Shown here in pieces: positions 16,727 to 25,756 of a DNA stretch of 33,177 nucleotides (its first letter is position 1; each line of letters opens with the position of its first letter). This DNA comes from Bacteroidales bacterium (GTDB taxonomy: Bacteria; Bacteroidota; Bacteroidia; Bacteroidales; UBA932): assembly GCA_015060225.1 (NCBI GenBank), contig SUYX01000022.1, forward strand, positions 1 through 33,177, given 5' to 3'. Made by a program: the position numbers and the translations under genes. The notes under the pieces are model-generated. The model searched no databases. It worked only from the letters and a program-made list of their open reading frames with translations, and was not told the DNA's origin.

Positions 16727-18124
16727 ATGGAAAACAAAGAGTATATTATTGAACTCAATAATATTTCCAAGAGCTTTGGAGATAAAGTAATCCTTGATGA
16801 TGTGAGCATTAAGGTTAAAAAAGGTGAATTTGTCACTATTCTGGGACCGTCGGGATGTGGAAAGACTACCCTGCTCAGGTTGCTGGCGGGTTTCGGGCAG
16901 GCAGACAAAGGTGAGATAAAGATCAACGGAAAGGATTATACGGATATCCCTCCGCATGAGCGCCCCGTAAATACGGTTTTCCAGCGTTATGCCCTGTTCC
17001 CTCATCTTGATGTGTATGAGAATATTGCTTTCGGACTCAAGCTCCAGAAGGTTCCTGCTCCTGAGATTGACAAGTGTGTGAGGAGGGTGCTCAAGATGGT
17101 GAGCATGACTGATTATGAGGATAGGGATGTGGAGTCTTTGTCGGGAGGACAGCAGCAGAGGGTTGCCATTGCAAGGGCTATTGCCAATCAGCCTAAGGTG
17201 CTCCTTTTGGATGAGCCGCTTGCAGCCCTTGACCTTAAGATGCGCAAGGATATGCAGATTGAACTTAAGGAGATGCACAAGAAGTTGGGCATTACCTTCA
17301 TATATGTTACCCATGACCAGGAAGAGGCACTTACCCTTTCAGATACCATTATTGTTATGAATGAGGGTAAGATTCAGCAGATAGGTACCCCTACAGATAT
17401 CTATAATGAGCCTCAGAACTCGTTTGTGGCAGATTTCATTGGAGAGTCAAATATCCTTAACGGTACTATGATAAAGGATAAGCTGGTGGAGTTTGTGGGG
17501 CACGAGTTTGAGTGTATTGATGAAGGTTTCGGTGAGAATGCCCCTGTAGATGTTGTAGTGCGTCCGGAGGATATCTATATTGTGAGGAACCTTGAGAGCG
17601 CCCAGTTTACCGCTACCGTAAAATCATGTACTTTTAAAGGTGTCCATTATGAGATGTATGTAGATACAGACAAGGGGTATGAACTTATGATCCAGGATTA
17701 CAATGCATTTGCTCCGGAGCAGGAGGTGGGTCTGATCATAAGGCCGGCTGATATACAGGTTATGCACAAGGAGCGCACATGCAATACCTTTGAGGGTGAG
17801 ATTGTTGATGAAACACATGTCAAGTTCCTGGATGAGACATTCGAGTCTCTTCCTCTGGAGGGTTTCAAGGAGGGCGAGAAGGTTCAGGTACAGGTGGACT
17901 TCTCCAAAGTTGACCTTATAGACCATGTGGAGGATGGTATGCTTGAAGGAGATGTTCATTTCATAATTTACAAGGGAGACCATTATCACCTTACCATCCT
18001 TACCGACGAAGGATACCATATTTGGGTGGATACAACAGATATTTGGGACAAGGGAGACCTTGTTGGTATTAACATTGCCCCTGCGGACATAAAAATTGTG
18101 AAGTGCAATGAGCATAATGACTAA
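16727..18124 (+). CDS. potA: Polyamine ABC transporter ATPase with duplicated TOBE-like domain
   Basis: This subunit powers spermidine/putrescine import. ABC motifs are Walker [10 protein letters not shown] (about 39-47), signature [15 protein letters not shown], Walker [13 protein letters not shown] and the switch His in YVTHDQEEA. At 465 residues it is about 90 longer than E. coli PotA (378). The extra length is a second TOBE-like module. [11 protein letters not shown] leads into [20 protein letters not shown] and RPADIQVM, and a similar block, [20 protein letters not shown] leading to IAPADIKIV, repeats at the C-terminus. First gene of the potABCD operon; its end overlaps potB. Confidence 0.96.
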   Translation: MENKEYIIELNNISKSFGDKVILDDVSIKVKKGEFVTILGPSGCGKTTLLRLLAGFGQADKGEIKINGKDYTDIPPHERPVNTVFQRYALFPHLDVYENIAFGLKLQKVPAPEIDKCVRRVLKMVSMTDYEDRDVESLSGGQQQRVAIARAIANQPKVLLLDEPLAALDLKMRKDMQIELKEMHKKLGITFIYVTHDQEEALTLSDTIIVMNEGKIQQIGTPTDIYNEPQNSFVADFIGESNILNGTMIKDKLVEFVGHEFECIDEGFGENAPVDVVVRPEDIYIVRNLESAQFTATVKSCTFKGVHYEMYVDTDKGYELMIQDYNAFAPEQEVGLIIRPADIQVMHKERTCNTFEGEIVDETHVKFLDETFESLPLEGFKEGEKVQVQVDFSKVDLIDHVEDGMLEGDVHFIIYKGDHYHLTILTDEGYHIWVDTTDIWDKGDLVGINIAPADIKIVKCNEHND

Positions 18125-18881
18125 AAGGAGTACCTGGGCATTGCCATATGCAATTTTTCTGTTGCTGTTTGTTGCCCTTCCTCTGATTATAATTATCCTG
18201 TATGCATTCCAGGATTCGTCGGGAAACTTCACATTTGGAAATTTTGTAAAGTTCTTCACCGATGCGGATGCCATTGGAACCTTTGCCCTCTCTCTGGAGG
18301 TGGCAATTGAGAATACTATCATCTGTATTCTGCTGGGATATCCTGCAGCGTGGATTCTGGCAAACAGGAAACTCAACAGGAGTACGATTACCGTGGTGCT
18401 CTTCATAATGCCAATGTGGATAAACGCCCTTATGCGTACTTTGGCTACAGCGGAGCTTTTCCATATGTTGGGAATACAGTTGGGGAAAGGGACTTTGCTT
18501 GTGGGTATGGTATATGACTATCTGCCGTTTATGATTTATCCTATCTACAATATCCTCAACAAGATGGACAAGTCTTATGCAGAGGCGGCATCCGATTTGG
18601 GGGCTACCCCATGGCAGGTGTTCTGGAAGGTGCAGGTACCGCTTTCAATGCCTGGTGTTGTAAGCGGCATAATGATGGTATTCATGCCTACCGTAAGTAC
18701 TTTCGCAATTTCTGAATTCCTTACCAACAACAAGATAAAGCTTTTTGGTACCATAATCCAGGAGAACATAAACTCCTCAATGTGGAACTACGGAGCTGCA
18801 CTCTCGCTGGTAATGCTCATAATTATAGGTATCACATCCTTATTGCAGGACAATAAGAAAGAAGTTAACGGGGTTGTATAG
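18108..18881 (+). CDS. potB: Polyamine ABC transporter permease PotB
   Basis: Inner-membrane permease of the spermidine/putrescine importer. The 257 residues have six hydrophobic segments. The EAA loop that docks on PotA reads [20 protein letters not shown], placed at about 160-180 as usual for this family. Starts at 18108 and 18117 are both possible; both overlap the 3' end of potA, which implies coupled translation. The stop is two bases before potC. Confidence 0.95.
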   Translation: MSIMTKRSTWALPYAIFLLLFVALPLIIIILYAFQDSSGNFTFGNFVKFFTDADAIGTFALSLEVAIENTIICILLGYPAAWILANRKLNRSTITVVLFIMPMWINALMRTLATAELFHMLGIQLGKGTLLVGMVYDYLPFMIYPIYNILNKMDKSYAEAASDLGATPWQVFWKVQVPLSMPGVVSGIMMVFMPTVSTFAISEFLTNNKIKLFGTIIQENINSSMWNYGAALSLVMLIIIGITSLLQDNKKEVNGVV

Positions 18882-18883
18882 TT

Positions 18884-19687
18884 ATGAAGAAATTTTTTGC
18901 ACAGTGTTATATATGGTTGCTCCTTGTGGTGCTTTACGCCCCAATTGTCTTTATAGGCATATTCTCATTTACTGGGAGCAAGGTGTTGGGCAACTGGACA
19001 GGTTTTTCAACTAAACTTTATACCAACCTTTTTACAGGAGACATGCAGGGGACAGGTTCCCTTATGTCGGCAATTGAGAATACCATTATAATTGCACTTA
19101 TAGCGGCATCTGTGGCAACCCTGTTGGGAACAGTGGCGGCAATTGGAATCCATAACATGAGGGGGAGGGGCAAGCAGGCCATCTCTTTCCTCAACAGTAT
19201 TCCTATCCTTAATCCCGACATTATTACCGGTGTTTCCCTGTTCCTCCTCTTTGTATTCCTGCACATAAGCCAGGGATATGTTACTGTGGTGCTGGCACAT
19301 ATCACCCTTTGCACCCCTTATGTGGTGCTGAATGTGTTGCCGAGGCTTACACAGATGAACCCAAATATCTATGAGGCGGCCCTTGACCTTGGGGCAACCC
19401 CTTTCCAGGCCCTTAAGAAGGTGCTTCTTCCAATGTTGAAACCAGGAATGATATCGGGATTCATACTGGCATTTACAATGTCACTGGATGATTTTGCAAT
19501 CACATTCTTTACCCGTGGAACAGTGGGGCTGGACACCCTCTCAACCTACATTTATACAGATGCCAGAAAGGGAGGTCTTACCCCTGAACTCCGCCCCCTC
19601 ATCACACTTATGTTTGTAGGGGTACTTGTACTGCTTATAGTAATTAACATTAGGGCAATGCGCAATGCCAAAAACAATGCTCAATGA
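18884..19687 (+). CDS. potC: Polyamine ABC transporter permease PotC
   Basis: The second permease subunit, 267 residues, with six predicted helices and the docking loop EAALDLGATPFQALKKVLLP at about 165-185. The beginning FFAQCYIWLLLVVLYAPIVF is typical for PotC. Its stop overlaps the start of potD in an ATGA arrangement (19684-19687). Confidence 0.95.
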   Translation: MKKFFAQCYIWLLLVVLYAPIVFIGIFSFTGSKVLGNWTGFSTKLYTNLFTGDMQGTGSLMSAIENTIIIALIAASVATLLGTVAAIGIHNMRGRGKQAISFLNSIPILNPDIITGVSLFLLFVFLHISQGYVTVVLAHITLCTPYVVLNVLPRLTQMNPNIYEAALDLGATPFQALKKVLLPMLKPGMISGFILAFTMSLDDFAITFFTRGTVGLDTLSTYIYTDARKGGLTPELRPLITLMFVGVLVLLIVINIRAMRNAKNNAQ

Positions 19688-20997
19688 TGAAGAGACTTAT
19701 ATATTTTATTGCAGCAGCATTGATGTTTGCATCCTGCTCAAGCGGCAGGGACAATATCCTTAAAGTATATAATTGGGCCGACTATATAGATGAAGAGCTC
19801 CTTGGGGAGTTTGAACAGTGGTACTATGAGCAGACGGGCGAGAAGGTGCAGATCATATACCAGACCTTTGATATCAATGAGACTATGCTCTCAAAAATTG
19901 AGTTGGGACATGAAGATTATGATGTGGTGTGCCCTTCGGACTATATAATTGAGAGGATGCTCAGCAATGATCTCCTCATCCCGATAAACAAGGATTTTGG
20001 GGATACTCCAAACTATATGGGGAATGTCTCTCCATACATAGCGCAGATGTTCAAACAGATAAAATCAGACGGCAAGGATGCCAACGATTACAGCGTGGGC
20101 TACATGTGGGGAACAGTGGGCCTTATATACAACCCAAAATACATACAGGACCATGAGGTGGTTACCTGGGATGTGCTCCGTAACCCTGCATACAAAGGCA
20201 AGGTGCTTATGAAAGATGCCTTTAGGGATGTATATACCTCATTCCTTGTAGCACTCAATGGAGAGGCTATAGACAGGGGCGAGAAGGACCTGGGTACCAT
20301 TGCTTTTGATGACTCGGATGAATCCATTGCACTGGTGGAAGAGTATTTGAACTCCTTCAAGGAGTCTGTAGCCGGCTGGGAGGCAGACTTTGGAAAAGAA
20401 CAGATGACCAAGGAACTTGCCTGGATAAACCTTTCATGGAGCGGTGATGCCCAGTGGGCCATTGATGAGGCTGCAGAAATAGGGATGGAACTCAGATACG
20501 CAATCCCACAGACGGGGAGTTCTGTATGGTTTGACGGTTGGGTAATTCCTAAATATGCCAGGAATGTTAAGGCGGCAAGTTACTTCATCAACTTCATGTG
20601 CATGCCCGAAAATGCCCTCCGCAATATGGATATGACAGGCTATGTAAGTGCTGTAGGTGGAGACCATGTGCTGGAAAACATGCAGGATGAGGAATACGAC
20701 CCTATAGATGCATCCTATTTCTTTGGACCTGCCGCAGACAGCGTATGTGTGAATCCTGTAATGTATCCCGACAAGGCTATCATTGAACGTTGTGCCATGA
20801 TGCACGATTCCGGTACCGAAAAACTCCTGAGGATGTGGAGCCGCGTTAAAGGTGACAGCGCCTCTGCATGGACATACATTCTGATTTGTCTTGTCTTCCT
20901 AGGGCTTATTGCGGCAGTTATTGTAAAATACACAAGGAACTATTACCGCCGGCAGTACTACGCCAAAAAACGCAAGAAAAGGAACCAGAAGAAATAA
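19684..20997 (+). CDS. potD: Polyamine-binding lipoprotein PotD with C-terminal membrane helix
   Basis: This is the solute-binding component. The precursor begins MMKRLIYFIAAALMFASCSS, a lipoprotein signal with the lipid Cys at 18. The binding domain starts LKVYNWADYIDEELLGEFEQ, the family signature, and continues through VCPSDYIIERM, YMWGTVGLIYNP and SWSGDAQWAIDEA. At 437 residues it exceeds E. coli PotD (348). After about residue 390 there is a strong membrane helix, AWTYILICLVFLGLIAAVIV, and a very basic end (YYAKKRKKRNQKK). A lipid anchor plus a C-terminal helix on one binding protein is unusual. It would hold the domain against the inner-membrane permeases. A terminator follows the stop. 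Confidence 0.93.
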   Translation: MMKRLIYFIAAALMFASCSSGRDNILKVYNWADYIDEELLGEFEQWYYEQTGEKVQIIYQTFDINETMLSKIELGHEDYDVVCPSDYIIERMLSNDLLIPINKDFGDTPNYMGNVSPYIAQMFKQIKSDGKDANDYSVGYMWGTVGLIYNPKYIQDHEVVTWDVLRNPAYKGKVLMKDAFRDVYTSFLVALNGEAIDRGEKDLGTIAFDDSDESIALVEEYLNSFKESVAGWEADFGKEQMTKELAWINLSWSGDAQWAIDEAAEIGMELRYAIPQTGSSVWFDGWVIPKYARNVKAASYFINFMCMPENALRNMDMTGYVSAVGGDHVLENMQDEEYDPIDASYFFGPAADSVCVNPVMYPDKAIIERCAMMHDSGTEKLLRMWSRVKGDSASAWTYILICLVFLGLIAAVIVKYTRNYYRRQYYAKKRKKRNQKK

Positions 20998-21002
20998 TTA
21001 TC

Positions 21003-21037
21003 CGGGGAAGGCTCAAATGCTTTCCCCGTTTTGTTTT
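21003..21037 (+). terminator. Terminator of the pot operon
   Basis: CGGGGAAGGC (21003-21012) pairs with GCTTTCCCCG (21019-21028) through one G-T pair and a 6-base loop, followed by TTTTGTTTT. It lies 6 bases after the potD stop. Confidence 0.88.
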
Positions 21038-21104
21038 CTTGTGCTTCCCGACAAAAGATTTCTTCGATTAAATTTTCCATTTGCAGAATTCTCCACTGCA
21101 GAGA

Positions 21105-21261
21105 AATAAAGGTCAGGTTCCGCCTTTCACCCGGCTGGCAACCTATTGCATCTGTGCCTGGTTCAGGAACTCGACAACTGCGTTGTCTCAAACATGCCTG
21201 AACCTGCCGTCACATCTGCAATGGTTGCTTACGCCGTTCCAGGAGTCACCTGACCTTTATT
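21105..21261. repeat. Imperfect palindrome A (157 bp)
   Basis: AATAAAGGTCAGGT (21105-21118) is a perfect inverted copy of 21248-21261. Further matching blocks run inward (GCAACC, ATTGCA, TGTG, GGTTCAGG), ending at a central hairpin GACAAC/GTTGTC (21173-21178 and 21182-21187). The frame that crosses it (21081-21398) shows no protein character. It lies in the gene-free spacer downstream of potD. Confidence 0.75.
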
Positions 21262-21318
21262 CCCTTCCGTTGCAAATTATGCAAATATATTATTTACTGA
21301 ACATTACCATTGGTCTGT

Positions 21319-21530
21319 ACATTCGTGGAGGGAACAAGTACCTGAGAGATTTCCCGGAAGAGGCGGTAAGTGAGGCTGAAAAAATCATCGTCTCGTGACG
21401 GCGTGTGTTTGACGAATGTTAGACATCCAGAGGATGGCTAAAAATGAGGAGTTAGCCGTCAAGATGATTTTTTCAGCCGAGCAGCCTCTGACGGGCATGA
21501 ACGAAGGTACTTGGTTCCCGCGGAGAATGT
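21319..21530. repeat. Imperfect palindrome B (212 bp)
   Basis: GGCTGAAAAAATCATC (21374-21389) is a perfect inverted copy of 21463-21478. Outer blocks also pair: ACATTC with GAATGT, GGGAAC with GTTCCC, AAGTACCT with AGGTACTT, and AGAGGC with GCCTCT. Inner blocks include TGACGGC with GCCGTCA (21396-21402 and 21455-21461) and a small central hairpin near CATCC/GGATG. It follows palindrome A after 57 bases and ends 55 bases before the stop of the next gene. Both could be transcribed structured RNAs or non-autonomous mobile elements. Confidence 0.75.
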
Positions 21531-21585
21531 GCAGAAAAATCGAAGGATTAAGCGGATGCAGAAATTGACTCAACGGGAAGTGCGG

Positions 21586-22101
21586 TTATTTCAGTTCAAT
21601 GACAATGACGCCGCCGGAGGTGTCTCCCCATTTGCTGAAATCCCTCTTTGCATCCTCATTTTTTATAACAGTAACAGATTTGATTGTTTGCGGCTGGATT
21701 ATTTTCATGTCGTCAATGACTTCTGTCTTGCCGTCTGGACTTTTTACTATTACAAGAGGTTCAGGAGAGCCTTCTGCATTCCGGATAGAGATACTTTTTA
21801 CCCTTTTATCTCCAAGTATTTTTTGTATGCCCACGGCAGATCCTGTGCTGTCAGCCACATCTGTTTTCCTAACCCCTTTAACTACTACTACCTTATTTTC
21901 ATTTTTCTTTGTGTTTACAACCACAACATTCTCTATCTTCTTTATTACATTCATATTTTTTATAATATCAGAAGGCAATGAATCCAGGGCCGCTTTTGTG
22001 GCAACTTGGCCGTCAATTATATAAACTGTTTTCTCCTGTGTCTGCGCCATTGCAATGTCAGCCGATATTGCAAGGATGGCAATGATGAGCAATTTTTTCA
22101 T
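21586..22101 (-). CDS. Secreted protein with two TonB-plug-like segments
   Basis: The 171-residue product begins MKKLLIIAILAISADIAMAQ, a cleavable signal peptide. The rest resembles two degenerate copies of the segment found at the start of TonB-dependent receptor plug domains. Copy one is YIIDGQVATKAALDSLPSDI then NMNVIKK. Copy two is PLVIVKSPDGKTEVIDDMKI then IKSVTVIKNEDAKRDFSKWG and GGVIVIEL. No barrel follows, so it is not a receptor. Stand-alone plug-like periplasmic proteins are known in Bacteroidota but have no firm role; a part in envelope signalling is a guess. It is divergent from a histidine kinase gene, and both face a shared regulatory region. Confidence 0.75.
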   Translation of the reverse strand: MKKLLIIAILAISADIAMAQTQEKTVYIIDGQVATKAALDSLPSDIIKNMNVIKKIENVVVVNTKKNENKVVVVKGVRKTDVADSTGSAVGIQKILGDKRVKSISIRNAEGSPEPLVIVKSPDGKTEVIDDMKIIQPQTIKSVTVIKNEDAKRDFSKWGDTSGGVIVIELK

Positions 22102-22150
22102 TTCAATGTTTTTTTTGATTGTACATAAAACTTAAACCGGTTTTGCTCTG

Positions 22151-22251
22151 CAAAGGTAATCTGCGGCGCAGGTGTTTCATGTTAACACAAAGTTAAGGAA
22201 TGTTAACTAATGTTAATTGTAAATGAGGGGCCCTGAATTTGATTATTTTTG
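22151..22251. promoter_or_regulatory. Divergent promoter region with four TTAA-type direct repeats
   Basis: TACCTTTG on the minus strand (22151-22158) and TATTTTTG on the plus strand (22244-22251) are -7 elements pointing away from each other. Neither has a TTTG box at the right distance. Between them, TTAAC, TTAAG, TTAAC and TTAAT start at 22182, 22193, 22203 and 22213, about 10-11 bases apart. Direct repeats one helical turn apart are the normal binding pattern of OmpR/PhoB-family regulators. The response regulator encoded just downstream belongs to that family, so it probably binds here. Confidence 0.65.
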
Positions 22252-22269
22252 TAATGGCAAGAGAATCGT

Positions 22270-23526
22270 ATGAACAGAAATTTTTTCAAGAATATATCAA
22301 TTCTGGCAATTGTGTCATTAGTGCTTCTGGCAACTGTGCAATGTATTTGGGTTGTAAGGATGTACAATGATCAGGTTTCAGATTTTTGCCGCAGGGTTGA
22401 GTCTGCTGCCTACAAGAGCATATATAAGGCGTTCCGTATGGATGCGGTTCCCGGGATACACAAGGCGGAGCGGATAAATATAGATTTGGAAGAGTTTGCC
22501 CTCCATTTTGTTCCCAATCTGCTTGAACTGGATATTGTGGAGCCATATTACGCGGAAATTCTGAGTCTCCCGACCGATGCAGGTGAGGGGAAGGGGAGTG
22601 ATTCTGAAAAACTCATCCTTATGCGTAAGGGGGAGAGTGAAATCCTCAGTGGAAAGGTTCATACAACAGAAATCATTATTGATGATGATTTTATGTTCGC
22701 CCTGCGCCTTTCAATTGGAATCCCCTACATGGAATTTTGGAGCAGGCTCCAATGGATAGTATTGTCTTCCGTTGCAATTGTGGCACTTCTGGCTGCCGTA
22801 CTTATATATCTTCTCAAAACCATGTTCCACCAGAGGTCATTGGAGCAGATGAGACGCGATTTTACCCACAATATTACCCATGAACTGAAAACCCCAATTG
22901 CAGTAGCATCTGCAGCCACAGATGCCCTCACAAACTTTTCTGCGGAGGCAAATCCGGAGAGGAGGGGGAGATATCTGGAAATTGTCGGTAAGCAGTTGGG
23001 GCAACTCTCTGCAATGGTGGAGAGGATTCTTTCAGTTTCGGTTGATGGGAGGGAAGAAAAAATGGATATGGGATCTTTCAAACTCTACCCTATAATCAAT
23101 TCTGTAATTGAAGAGATTTTTATTGGATTGGAAAGCCCTCCACAAATTGAGGTGTGTTGTCCGGAGGGAATTGGCGTTTATGGAGACAAGTTCCATCTGC
23201 AGAATGTAATTGCCACAATGGTTGACAATGCTGTAAAATACGGGGGGGATAAAATAAGGATTGATGTTTGTGAGCATATGAAGGTTGTAGCCATTTCAAT
23301 TGCCGATAATGGTCCCGGAATTTCCAAGGGGCATCTGCAGCATATATTTGAGAAGTATTACAGGGTGCCTCAGGGGGATTTGCATAAAGTCCGCGGGTAT
23401 GGGCTCGGGCTCTATTATGTCCAAAAGGTTGTGGAGCAGCACTCGGGTACAATCAGAGCAGAAAGCAAACCTGGAGAAGGCTCTGTATTTACAATAACTT
23501 TACCTTTTGAACATGATGGACAATAA
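22270..23526 (+). CDS. Sensor histidine kinase
   Basis: This is the membrane sensor of a two-component system, 418 residues. Helix 1 lies at about 9-30 (ISILAIVSLVLLATVQCIWV). A periplasmic domain of about 125 residues with no recognised fold follows, then helix 2 at about 163-185 (IVLSSVAIVALLAAVLIYLL). The HisKA domain has the phospho-acceptor His in FTHNITHELKTPIAVAS (about 205). The ATPase domain has the N box MVDNAVKYGG, G1 box IADNGPGIS and G2 box GYGLGLYYVQKV, ending FTITLPF. The stop overlaps the response regulator start, so the two are translated together. Confidence 0.95.
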   Translation: MNRNFFKNISILAIVSLVLLATVQCIWVVRMYNDQVSDFCRRVESAAYKSIYKAFRMDAVPGIHKAERINIDLEEFALHFVPNLLELDIVEPYYAEILSLPTDAGEGKGSDSEKLILMRKGESEILSGKVHTTEIIIDDDFMFALRLSIGIPYMEFWSRLQWIVLSSVAIVALLAAVLIYLLKTMFHQRSLEQMRRDFTHNITHELKTPIAVASAATDALTNFSAEANPERRGRYLEIVGKQLGQLSAMVERILSVSVDGREEKMDMGSFKLYPIINSVIEEIFIGLESPPQIEVCCPEGIGVYGDKFHLQNVIATMVDNAVKYGGDKIRIDVCEHMKVVAISIADNGPGISKGHLQHIFEKYYRVPQGDLHKVRGYGLGLYYVQKVVEQHSGTIRAESKPGEGSVFTITLPFEHDGQ

Positions 23527-24232
23527 AATTAAGATATTGCTTGTAGAAGATGAAAGGATGCTTGCTGAAATTCTCTCGGATACCTTGTCTGACAGGAATT
23601 TTGAGATATCACTTGCCTACGATGGGGCACAGGGGCTGGAAATGGCATTCAAAGGGGAGTATGATGTAATTGTTGCTGATGTGATGATGCCCAAAATGGA
23701 CGGCTTTACAATGGTGAAGAAACTCAGGGGGAAAGGGTGCCGGGTTCCGGTCCTGTTCCTTACTGCCAGGTGTGCTACTGAGGATGTGGTAAAGGGGTTT
23801 GACATGGGTGGAAATGATTATCTGAAGAAACCTTTTGCCATAGATGAACTTATTGTAAGGGTAAGGTCTCTCTCCGGCAAGAACAGAGTGTCAGGTACTG
23901 TTGTGGAGAAACAGCGGTACATATTGGGAGATTATGAATTTTACCCCTCAAAGGGGACCTTGGGCAATACTGCAAATGGGGACAGCATAAAACTTGCAGC
24001 AAGAGAGAGTGCTGTGCTGGAATATCTTTGCCGCAATATGGGAAATACAGTAGAGGCTTCTGCTATTCTGAATGATTTGTGGGGAGACGACAATTTTTTC
24101 AACCTCAGGAGCCTCAATGTATATATAACCCGTCTGCGTGGGCATTTGAAAGTGGCTCAAGGGGTTGAGATTATAAGCGTAAGGGGAATAGGGTACAGAC
24201 TGGAGACAGGAGCCGCCTCTTTACCCCATTAA
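23513..24232 (+). CDS. OmpR/PhoB-family response regulator
   Basis: The start at 23513 (or 23516) overlaps the kinase stop and gives about 239 residues. The receiver domain shows the acidic pair in ILLVEDE, the phospho-acceptor Asp56 in DVIVADVMMPKMDG, and the conserved Thr and Lys in LFLTARC and GGNDYLKKPF. The C-terminal winged helix (about 140-232) has LAARESAVLEYLCRNMGNTV and SLNVYITRLRGHLK, then IISVRGIGYRLE, all typical of the OmpR/PhoB class. Likely targets are its own operon and the divergent plug-like gene, given the TTAA repeats between them. It ends 9 bases from the convergent aldehyde dehydrogenase gene. Confidence 0.95.
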   Translation: MMDNKIKILLVEDERMLAEILSDTLSDRNFEISLAYDGAQGLEMAFKGEYDVIVADVMMPKMDGFTMVKKLRGKGCRVPVLFLTARCATEDVVKGFDMGGNDYLKKPFAIDELIVRVRSLSGKNRVSGTVVEKQRYILGDYEFYPSKGTLGNTANGDSIKLAARESAVLEYLCRNMGNTVEASAILNDLWGDDNFFNLRSLNVYITRLRGHLKVAQGVEIISVRGIGYRLETGAASLPH

Positions 24233-24241
24233 ATATGAGTT

Positions 24242-25651
24242 TTACATTATCCTCCTTATAAGGGAAAACATCTTATAAGGGGTGTACCTGAAAGGGAGAT
24301 CGAGGCGGGGTTTGTTTACCAGAACGGATCTGGTGTGTGAGAAGCATTCGAAACTCTCCCGGCCGTGATAGTGCCCCATTCCGGAATTTCCTACCCCTCC
24401 AAAAGGGAGGTTGCCGTTTGCTATGTGCATTATCACATCATTTATACATCCTCCTCCCGACGAGGTGTGCTGCACAACTTCCCATCCCTTCTCTTCAACT
24501 CCAAAGTAATATAGGGCAAGAGGCTTCTCCCTTGATCTTATGAAATCAATTGCCTTTTGGTTGAAGGAGGTACCGTTGTCATCCATTACAATCATAGGGA
24601 AGATGGGGCCGAAAATCTCCTCCTCCATCACTGGGGAGTCCAATGGAACATCTTCCAGCAGGGTGGGTTCTATACAGCGGGTGCTTGGGTTGCTTCTTCC
24701 GCCGTAGGCCACTTTGCCGTATTTCATGTAACTGCATATCCTCCGGAATGCCTTTTCATTAACCATATGCACATAGTGTGGGCTCTCCAGGATGTCGTTG
24801 CCGTGCAGTTCCTTTATTCTCTTCCCGAAAGCATCTATGAATGCCTCCTTTACATCTTTGTGGATTATGATGTAGTCCGGTGCTATGCAGGTCTGGCCGC
24901 TGTTGAGGGTCTTGCCCCACGCTATCCGTCGGGAAGCGGTTTCAATATCTGCTGTGGAGTCAATTATACATGGACTTTTGCCTCCCAGTTCCAGTACCAC
25001 AGGGGTGAGGTTGCGGGCAGCCGCTGCCATTACGGTTTTCCCAAGGGCTGGGCTTCCTGTAAAGAAGATCATATCCCAGCGCTGCTCCAGCAGTTGTTCA
25101 TTGGTATCTCTGTGTCCCTGGATAACCTTTATATATTTGGCCTCAAATATTGTCCCTATCATCTCCTCCAGTACCCTGGATACATTTGGTACATAAGGTG
25201 AAGGCTTGAGGACTGCTGTGCAACCGGCCGAGATTGCCCCTACAAGGGGGGCCAGAAGCAGTTGTACGGGGTAGTTCCATGGGGCAATAATGAGGGCGGT
25301 GCCCAATGGCTCCTTAACAAGATACGATTTTGAAGGGAGAAGTGTGGCAGGGGTAGATACCCTTTTGGTGCGGGCCCATTTGTGGAGGTTTTTCAGGTGC
25401 CCCTTTATCTCCTCTTTAACTATGCTTATCTCTGTGAGGTATGCCTCCTCTGTGCATTTGTGCAAATCTTCCCACAAGGCCTTGGAAAGTTCCTCCTCCC
25501 ACTGTTCTACGGCATTGTAGAGCCTGTGCAGCATCTCTCTTCGGAATTTTATGCTCAAGGTTGCACCGCTTCTGAAGAACTTGCGCTGCTCCTCTACAGT
25601 TGCGGGGATATCCACAGGAGGGTATTGGATGTTTTCTGTTCTCGTATCCAT
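24242..25651 (-). CDS. NAD(P)-dependent aldehyde dehydrogenase (ALDH3-like)
   Basis: The enzyme oxidises aldehydes to carboxylic acids. The 469-residue length, shorter than the usual 490-500, fits class 3 ALDHs. Visible residues are the catalytic Cys in LNSGQTCIAPDYIIIH (about 245), the general base Glu in LELGGKSP (about 218), the cofactor loop FFTGSPALGKTV, the catalytic Asn in APWNYPVQL and the EEEIFGPIFP block. The C-terminus ends in a hydrophobic-basic stretch (YKMFSLIRRIM), as in membrane-associated class 3 enzymes. The natural substrate cannot be told from sequence. The gene is upstream of nothing on its strand and shares no operon with the phosphatase gene, which starts 600 bases further right. 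Confidence 0.93.
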   Translation of the reverse strand: MDTRTENIQYPPVDIPATVEEQRKFFRSGATLSIKFRREMLHRLYNAVEQWEEELSKALWEDLHKCTEEAYLTEISIVKEEIKGHLKNLHKWARTKRVSTPATLLPSKSYLVKEPLGTALIIAPWNYPVQLLLAPLVGAISAGCTAVLKPSPYVPNVSRVLEEMIGTIFEAKYIKVIQGHRDTNEQLLEQRWDMIFFTGSPALGKTVMAAAARNLTPVVLELGGKSPCIIDSTADIETASRRIAWGKTLNSGQTCIAPDYIIIHKDVKEAFIDAFGKRIKELHGNDILESPHYVHMVNEKAFRRICSYMKYGKVAYGGRSNPSTRCIEPTLLEDVPLDSPVMEEEIFGPIFPMIVMDDNGTSFNQKAIDFIRSREKPLALYYFGVEEKGWEVVQHTSSGGGCINDVIMHIANGNLPFGGVGNSGMGHYHGRESFECFSHTRSVLVNKPRLDLPFRYTPYKMFSLIRRIM

Positions 25652-25756
25652 ATTAGGGAAGAATTATATATACATATACAATTTGCGTAGGAATCTGTTC
25701 AATCCAGGTCCTCAGCCAGGGTGGTCAAATAGGTTAATAAGGGTACTGAACCTGAT

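Noticed and set aside
21081-21398. 105-residue open frame between the pot operon and the plug-like gene
   Set aside because: It crosses palindrome A and part of palindrome B, its composition follows the inverted repeats, and no start signal is visible.
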